Below are positions 59,268 through 64,000 of a DNA stretch of 64,000 nt, in pieces; position 1 is the stretch's first letter; each line of letters begins with the position of its first letter. Origin of the DNA: Planctomycetota bacterium (lineage in GTDB: Bacteria; Planctomycetota; UBA1135; UBA2386). The stretch lies in assembly GCA_020638655.1 (NCBI GenBank), contig JACKIC010000001.1:744001-808000 (forward strand). The letters are read 5' to 3'. Below the pieces are notes generated by a model. That model did no database searches. It was not told where the DNA came from and saw only the letters and a list, made by a program, of their open reading frames with translations. A program made the position numbers and the translations under genes.

Positions 59268-61208
59268 ATGAGCGCCCTCCGCATCTTCAGCTGTGTGCTC
59301 GGGCTGGCCGCGCTGCTGTCCGCGCACGGTGGCCAGTATCGCGGCGCCGTGGTGCCCAACCAGCCCGTGCCGCCGCCCCCGAGCGGCAATCCATCGACCC
59401 CTCCGGGTCTGCGACCGGCACCCGGTCCGGGCATCCCGGGCGCTACTCCCGGACCGGGCATTGGCACGCCGGTCGGCGACAACCCGCTCACCGAGTGGCA
59501 CGCGTGGTGGGAGTTCAACAAGGACCCCTATGTGCAGGCCCGAGGCCTGGACAAGGCCGGGCCCGAGACGGGTTCGGACGACTTCTATCTCGGCGTGCGC
59601 CGCGCCGTCGACCGCATCGACACGCTGGCGCCGACCGACGACGACAAGCAGAAGCTGATCCTGCCCGTGCTCGTCAAGCTGCTCGAAGAGGAGCGCAACC
59701 GCGACGTGCAGAGCGCGTGTCTGGTCGCGCTCGGCAAGATCGGTCGCGACGTTCCGGGTGACGCGCCCGCGGGCGGACTCGAGGCGCTGCTCTCGGCGCG
59801 GATCTCACGCGGCGATCAGGAAGTGCGCGAGACCGCCGTGCTGGCGCTCGGCATCGCCGGTCGCGTCGAGGCGCTGCCGTTGCTCGCCGCCCTGGTTCGC
59901 GACGACGCCGTCGGCCGCAAGCTCGAGAGTCGGGAGTACGTCTCCAACCGGACGCGCGCGTTCGCTGCCTACGCGCTGGGGTTGCTGGCGCACCGCAGCG
60001 AGGACGCCGCCGTCGATCAGCAGATCGCCGAGCTGCTCCTCGGCGTGTTGCGCGACAAGGCGCTCGACGATCGCGACCTGCGCTGCGCGGCGCTGAACGG
60101 CCTGGGCATCCTCGGCTGCGGCGACAGCGCCGGCGCCGGCAAGCTGCTGCTGTGGCGGACCGTCGAGTCCCTGCTCGAATACCACGGCAAGGACCTCGGC
60201 CGCGGCGACGAGCTGGTCCAGGCGCACGCCCCGATCGCGATCGGCCGCCTGCTCGGTCGCGGCAGCACCTCGCTGCACCAGCGCTGCAAGCAGCGCTTCG
60301 CCGACGAGCTGCTGGCCCGCAAGCGGCGCAGCAATCCGATCCTGCAGTCGTCGGCGATCGCGCTCGGCATGCTGGTCGAGCCGACCAGCGACGACCAGGA
60401 GTTCGTCGACGCCCTGCGCGACACCTACGAGGACGGCCACGACCGCCTGGCGCGGTCGTTCGCGCTGATGGCCATGGCCCGCATCGGCGGCGCCGACAAC
60501 AAGGTCTGGCTGCTGCGCGCCTACGAACGTGGCAACAAGTCGACCGAGCGGCCGTGGATCGCCCTCGCGCTCGGCATGTGGGCGGCCTGCGGCAACGAGA
60601 GCGAGCGCGGCGACCCGACCATCGTGCGCCGCCTCACCGACGACCTGCAGGACAGCTCCAACCGCGACACCACCGCGGCCCTCGCGATCGCCGTCGGCCT
60701 GACCCGTCACCCGCTCGCGTTCGTGCCGCTCACCGAGACCCTGCGCACCTCCGAGGCCAACGAGCGCGTCGCCGGCTACTGCGCCGTCGCCCTCGGCCTG
60801 CTCGGCGATCGCAACGCCGTGCCGATGCTGAGCCAGATCCTGGCCCGCTCCGAGCGGCGCCAGTTCCTGTTGCCGCAGACCGCCCTCGCTCTCGGCATGC
60901 TCGGCGACCGTCAGGCCAACGAGCAGCTCGTCGCGATGATGAAGAAGAGCCAGAGCGTCACCTCGCTGTCGGCCCTCGCCAAGGCGATCGGCCAGATCGG
61001 CGACCGCCGCGCCATCGAGCCCCTCTGCGCCATCCTCGCCGACCACGAGACCACCAAGCTCGGCCGCGCCTTCGTCGCCGCGGCCCTCGGTGGCGTCGGC
61101 GACAAGGACCTGCTGCCCTGGAACCTGCCGCTCAGCGTCGACTGCAACTACGCGACCGGCATGGACACGCTGACCAACGGCTCCACCGGCGTGCTCGACA
61201 TCCTCTGA
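59268..61208 (+). CDS. Exported HEAT/PBS-lyase-like repeat protein
   Basis: A 646-residue protein with a signal peptide (RIFSCVLGLAALLSAHGGQ) and a Pro/Gly-rich linker (about 30-70). The rest is a series of HEAT-like helical pairs: VQSACLVALGKIGRD, VRETAVLALGIAGRVEALPL, RAFAAYALGLLAHRS, LRCAALNGLGILGCG, AGYCAVALGLLGDRNAVPML, LLPQTALALGMLGDRQANEQ, LSALAKAIGQIGDRRAIEPL and FVAAALGGVGDKDLLP. Such periplasmic scaffolds hold protein partners. The TGA stop begins copy 3 of the 25-bp repeat. Confidence 0.85.
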   Translation: MSALRIFSCVLGLAALLSAHGGQYRGAVVPNQPVPPPPSGNPSTPPGLRPAPGPGIPGATPGPGIGTPVGDNPLTEWHAWWEFNKDPYVQARGLDKAGPETGSDDFYLGVRRAVDRIDTLAPTDDDKQKLILPVLVKLLEEERNRDVQSACLVALGKIGRDVPGDAPAGGLEALLSARISRGDQEVRETAVLALGIAGRVEALPLLAALVRDDAVGRKLESREYVSNRTRAFAAYALGLLAHRSEDAAVDQQIAELLLGVLRDKALDDRDLRCAALNGLGILGCGDSAGAGKLLLWRTVESLLEYHGKDLGRGDELVQAHAPIAIGRLLGRGSTSLHQRCKQRFADELLARKRRSNPILQSSAIALGMLVEPTSDDQEFVDALRDTYEDGHDRLARSFALMAMARIGGADNKVWLLRAYERGNKSTERPWIALALGMWAACGNESERGDPTIVRRLTDDLQDSSNRDTTAALAIAVGLTRHPLAFVPLTETLRTSEANERVAGYCAVALGLLGDRNAVPMLSQILARSERRQFLLPQTALALGMLGDRQANEQLVAMMKKSQSVTSLSALAKAIGQIGDRRAIEPLCAILADHETTKLGRAFVAAALGGVGDKDLLPWNLPLSVDCNYATGMDTLTNGSTGVLDIL

Positions 61209-61230
61209 GCGTACCGAACCGGGTACGAAC
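61206..61230 (+). repeat. Stop-codon-linked 25-bp repeat, copy 3
   Basis: Begins with the TGA of the HEAT gene: TGAGCGTACCG, then AACCGGGTAC, then GAAC. Nearly identical to copy 1 (one base differs: GAAC for AAAC). Only a weak hairpin follows. Confidence 0.75.
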
Positions 61231-61260
61231 CACACACGCCGCGCGGTCCGCCGGCGAGGC

Positions 61261-63582
61261 TCACTCCACCCAGACGTCGTGCGCGTTGCTCGCCGCGTAG
61301 GTGCCGTTGGCCGAGTTGGTCGACAGCATGATCGCCTGGCCGCGGATCATCGTGTTGGTCAGCCAGTTCGGGATCGTGATGCTCGAGGTGCGGCCGGCGA
61401 TCGGAATCCCGAACAGGTTGACCTGGGCGTCGATGCGATCGAGTCGCACGCCCGGGAACGTCGGCATCGGCGGCGCCGAGGCGTCGTGGATCTGGAAGCA
61501 CAGCGCGCCGAAGTCGCTGGCGAACGTGCCGTTCGGCGTGGTCACCTCGAACACCACGACGTCGCCGCCGACGAGCTGCTTGCCGCAGGTGCCGTCGGGC
61601 GCGGCGCCATTGACGCCCGTCTCGAGCACCAGGTCCTCGCCGGTGCCCGGCAGATCGCACCAGCGCGCGAACGCCATGCGCTCCGGGGTCGACTGACCCG
61701 TGGCGAAGTAGCCGTCGAACACCGCATTGCCGGCGTCCGCCAGGAACAGGTTCGTGCCCGGGTTGGCGAGCTTGAGGAACTGGATGTACTCCCAGCTCGC
61801 GGTCTGGTAGAGCAGCTCGATCTCGGCGCGCGTCGCGCCGGCGGGCGGCGTCAGCGGCACGTCGTCGAAGTGGTCGTAGGTGCCCGTGGGCGACGGGTTG
61901 CCGTATTGCGTCGCCGGCACCGGCAGGGCGTTGCGGGTCCGCGCCTCGGCGTAGTCGAACCCGTAGGGCGGGATCCGGTTGTCGTCGAGCAGCTTGTTGT
62001 TGAGCACGAAGTGGAAGGTCTCCATCTCGGTGCCCGGCGGCTGCGAGGCCAGCTGGATCAGGGTCATCGTCACCGCGCCGGTCGTGCGGTCGAAGCCCAG
62101 CGGCAGGTTGGGGTCGACGCCGAGGGTCAACAGCCGGTAGGCCCAGTCCTGGCTGATGCCGAACTTGGCCTGATAGACGCGCGCGTTCGGGTCGAGGATC
62201 GAGTTGACCGTGTAGTTGTTGCTGCCGACGGTGGCGCTGAAGCTGCCGTATTCACCGTCGTCGCGCAGCACGTTGCCGGCCTCGTCCTTCCAGATCGTGC
62301 GCAGCCACATGCGCCGGCCTTCGGGGTAGCCCGTGATCAGCTTGTGGCCGGTCAGGTTGGTGACGCGCACGGCGTTGCTGCTGACGTCGAGCGCCGCGGC
62401 GCGCTGCAGCTTGGCCCGCGCGCGCAGGATGCCGCGGTCGAGCGCCTGCGACTGCGTCTGGGTGATGCCGCCGCCGAACGGCAGGCGGTTCTGGCCGTCG
62501 ATCCAGCGCATCAGGTCCGGCACCCAGGTGTTGGCGCCGGTCATGTCGTGCAGCGGCAGGTCGTACCGCACCGGACCGAGGGTGAACGCCACACCTTCAC
62601 CGACGACCGGCTCCATGTGGCAGGTCTGGCAGGTGAAGTAACGCGTCGTGCCGTCTTCGTAGTTGCCGTTCTGGCCGGCGAGCAGGCTCTGGTCGTAGGC
62701 GCGCTTGATCGCGCCGCGCTGCAGGTCGGCGGGCAGCTGCGCGTAGTTGCTGACCGGGGTCGTCGCCAGCGCGCTGCTCTTGAGCTCGCTGTAGGTGCGC
62801 TCGACGATGCCGTAGGTGTGCGGCGCGTTGAGGAACGCGGCCTTCGCCGTGACCGGCGAGTTGGGCACGCCGCTGAACGAGCCGACCGGCAGCGGCACCT
62901 GCGCGCCGTTGCCGGCGGCGAGGTCACCGACGAGCGGGTTGCTGACGTCGTGGCACGTGCCGCAGAGCTCGGGCGAGCGGTGATAGAGCGACTTGGCCCA
63001 CGGGTGGCCCGCGGTCACGCCCTGGTCGTAGGGCCCGAAGCGCGTCTGCGTGCCGGAGACGACATACATGCCGCTGCCGTAGAAGCCCTCGGGCGGGGTG
63101 CCGCCGTCGTTGGCGATGTACGGCGCGTTCTGGACGCCCTGGTGCTCCTGTGTGTTGGGGTTGACCAGGCTGTGGCAGATGCCGCACTCGATGCCGTTCT
63201 GGTCGTTCTGCGGATCGAGCGCCGAACCGTCGCTGGGCGACGCGTTGCCGCTGAGCCAGCCGCGCGGCGCGTGGCAGCGGATGCAGTAGTCGCCGGCCCC
63301 GGGGAAGTCCGAGTCGGCGATTGCCAGCCCCGCGTAGAACAGCGGGTCGCGCGCGCTGTGCGCCATCATGCTGCCCGCCCAGTTCTCGGCGGGTTCGACG
63401 GCGGGGTCGTAGTAGCCGTGGCAGCCTTCGCAGCCGCTCACCGCGCCGAGCAACATCGCCTGATTGGGCTGCGTGCCCGGCTGCTGGATGTCCGTGACCG
63501 GCGCGAAGGAGGGGGCGTTGACGAGCAGGATCAGGAGTGAGGCGGAGCCCCAGAGAGTCAGGCTGTTGGAGGCGATGCGCAT
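61261..63582 (-). CDS. Secreted pentahaem cytochrome c-type protein
   Basis: A 773-residue exported protein (start ATG 63582; signal LTLWGSASLLILLVNAPSFA). Five CxxCH haem sites are visible: CEGCH (about residue 51), CIRCH (100), CGICH (133), CGTCH (207) and CQTCH (318). The C-terminal half is beta-rich (about 370-770) and ends with a module shared with other secreted proteins (SITIPNWLTNTMIRGQAIML then SNAHDVWVE). Spacing is not like the NapC/NrfA classes. It could pass electrons to an external acceptor or be a decahaem-like relative. Redox partner unknown. Confidence 0.82.
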   Translation of the reverse strand: MRIASNSLTLWGSASLLILLVNAPSFAPVTDIQQPGTQPNQAMLLGAVSGCEGCHGYYDPAVEPAENWAGSMMAHSARDPLFYAGLAIADSDFPGAGDYCIRCHAPRGWLSGNASPSDGSALDPQNDQNGIECGICHSLVNPNTQEHQGVQNAPYIANDGGTPPEGFYGSGMYVVSGTQTRFGPYDQGVTAGHPWAKSLYHRSPELCGTCHDVSNPLVGDLAAGNGAQVPLPVGSFSGVPNSPVTAKAAFLNAPHTYGIVERTYSELKSSALATTPVSNYAQLPADLQRGAIKRAYDQSLLAGQNGNYEDGTTRYFTCQTCHMEPVVGEGVAFTLGPVRYDLPLHDMTGANTWVPDLMRWIDGQNRLPFGGGITQTQSQALDRGILRARAKLQRAAALDVSSNAVRVTNLTGHKLITGYPEGRRMWLRTIWKDEAGNVLRDDGEYGSFSATVGSNNYTVNSILDPNARVYQAKFGISQDWAYRLLTLGVDPNLPLGFDRTTGAVTMTLIQLASQPPGTEMETFHFVLNNKLLDDNRIPPYGFDYAEARTRNALPVPATQYGNPSPTGTYDHFDDVPLTPPAGATRAEIELLYQTASWEYIQFLKLANPGTNLFLADAGNAVFDGYFATGQSTPERMAFARWCDLPGTGEDLVLETGVNGAAPDGTCGKQLVGGDVVVFEVTTPNGTFASDFGALCFQIHDASAPPMPTFPGVRLDRIDAQVNLFGIPIAGRTSSITIPNWLTNTMIRGQAIMLSTNSANGTYAASNAHDVWVE

Positions 63583-63759
63583 GCGGAGCAACGGTGCGGC
63601 GGCGGTGGGCAGACGGGCCGCCGGGAGAATCGGGGCCGCGAAGGATAGCCGCTACGCACGAGCTTGCACGGGGGGCCAAGGTTCGCAGTCCGGTGCTGCC
63701 GATGGCATGGCCGGGCCGCGAATACGTTCAGCCGAGTCCTTTGGCCCTGTCTCTCTGCG

Positions 63760-64000
63760 CTACTTCTTGGCCGCGCCTTCGCGCAGCTCGGTGACGATGC
63801 GGCCCATGCCGTAGACCTTGCTCAGCGCCTCGACGATCGCGTCGGTGTGCACGCTGACTGCACGGGCCACCTTCTGCGTGTAGTAGAAGTCGTTGGGCAG
63901 CGATTCGATGTTGCCGTCGAAGATCAGACCGACGACCTGCAGGTCCTTGTCGACCATGCACGAGCCCGAGTTGCCGCCGACGATGTCGTTGGTGCTCGCG
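63760..64000 (-). CDS. Peptidase S46 family, C-terminal end (5' part outside window)
   Basis: The visible 80 codons on the minus strand read ASTNDIVGGNSGSCMVDKDL, QVVGLIFDGNIESLPNDFYY and TQKVARAVSVHTDAIVEALS, ending at TAG 63760-63762. GGNSGS with the active-site Ser and the following GLIFDGNIESL are hallmarks of the S46 dipeptidyl-peptidases DPP7/DPP11, which remove dipeptides in the periplasm or on the surface. The start and most of the protease domain lie beyond the window edge. Confidence 0.85.
   Translation of the reverse strand, partial: ASTNDIVGGNSGSCMVDKDLQVVGLIFDGNIESLPNDFYYTQKVARAVSVHTDAIVEALSKVYGMGRIVTELREGAAKK

Overview
High-GC (roughly 70% by eye) chromosomal DNA from a Gram-negative-type bacterium, densely packed with genes on both strands. 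No rRNA, tRNA, IS element, phage gene or CRISPR array was seen. An outer membrane is indicated by an LptD-like protein, Kdo-pathway genes, a BamA/TamA-type barrel, a DUF481 protein and an MCE/Mla lipid transporter. Large secreted proteins ending in a common C-terminal module, a polyglycine-hydrolase-like protein, an S46 peptidase, a pentahaem cytochrome, many GTG starts and an AT-hook protein fit a planctomycete-like, environmental lineage. That assignment is inference from gene content, not a database result.

Layout. 1-4000: the 3' end of gyrB, then a two-gene lipid transporter (an MCE protein followed by a fused MlaF-MlaE ATPase/permease). 4059-8474: a stand-alone MshEN-domain protein, TatA/B, an EttA-type ABC-F ATPase, a FUN14 protein and a DUF481 protein. 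8556-15473 (minus): a tightly overlapping kdsD-kdsC-lptC/A-lptD operon for Kdo synthesis and LPS export. 15518-21485: scpA, a HIT/GalT-like protein, fmt, rsmB, a membrane-anchored helical protein, a TIM-barrel isomerase and a small CxxC protein. 21514-28746: an Hpt protein, a LeuA-like synthase, aspartokinase, an unusual signal peptidase, a CPBP protease, a secreted DOMON/CBM9-like protein and an AT-hook protein. 28753-31140: a class IV aminotransferase divergent from purF. 31178-34149 (minus): two paralogous membrane proteins, an O-methyltransferase and a polyprenyl-phosphate glycosyltransferase. 34245-39678: pyrE, a nucleotidyltransferase-nitroreductase fusion, three lipoproteins and a PstS-like protein.

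39905-43018 is a vitamin B6 block: a MocR/PdxR regulator, pdxS and pdxT, with a candidate operator over the regulator's own promoter. 43162-53219 holds a DapB-like dehydrogenase, secreted proteins, a DinB protein, a three-domain methyltransferase, an ankyrin protein and a beta-oxidation fusion with reversed domain order. 53307-64000 holds a gene remnant, a polyglycine-hydrolase-like protein, an Omp85 barrel, an exonuclease, a HEAT protein, a pentahaem cytochrome and the end of an S46 peptidase.

Recurring signals. A 25-bp repeat begins exactly at the stop codon of three unrelated plus-strand genes, each at a convergent junction. TAnnnT -10-like boxes lie only 8-13 nt before many start codons, suggesting very short or absent leaders. 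Domain fusions are common. No single undescribed system stands out. The best novelty candidates are the stop-codon repeat, the MCE-pseudoprotease with its fused MlaFE partner, the MobA-nitroreductase fusion, the triple-methyltransferase protein and the giant LptC/A bridge.
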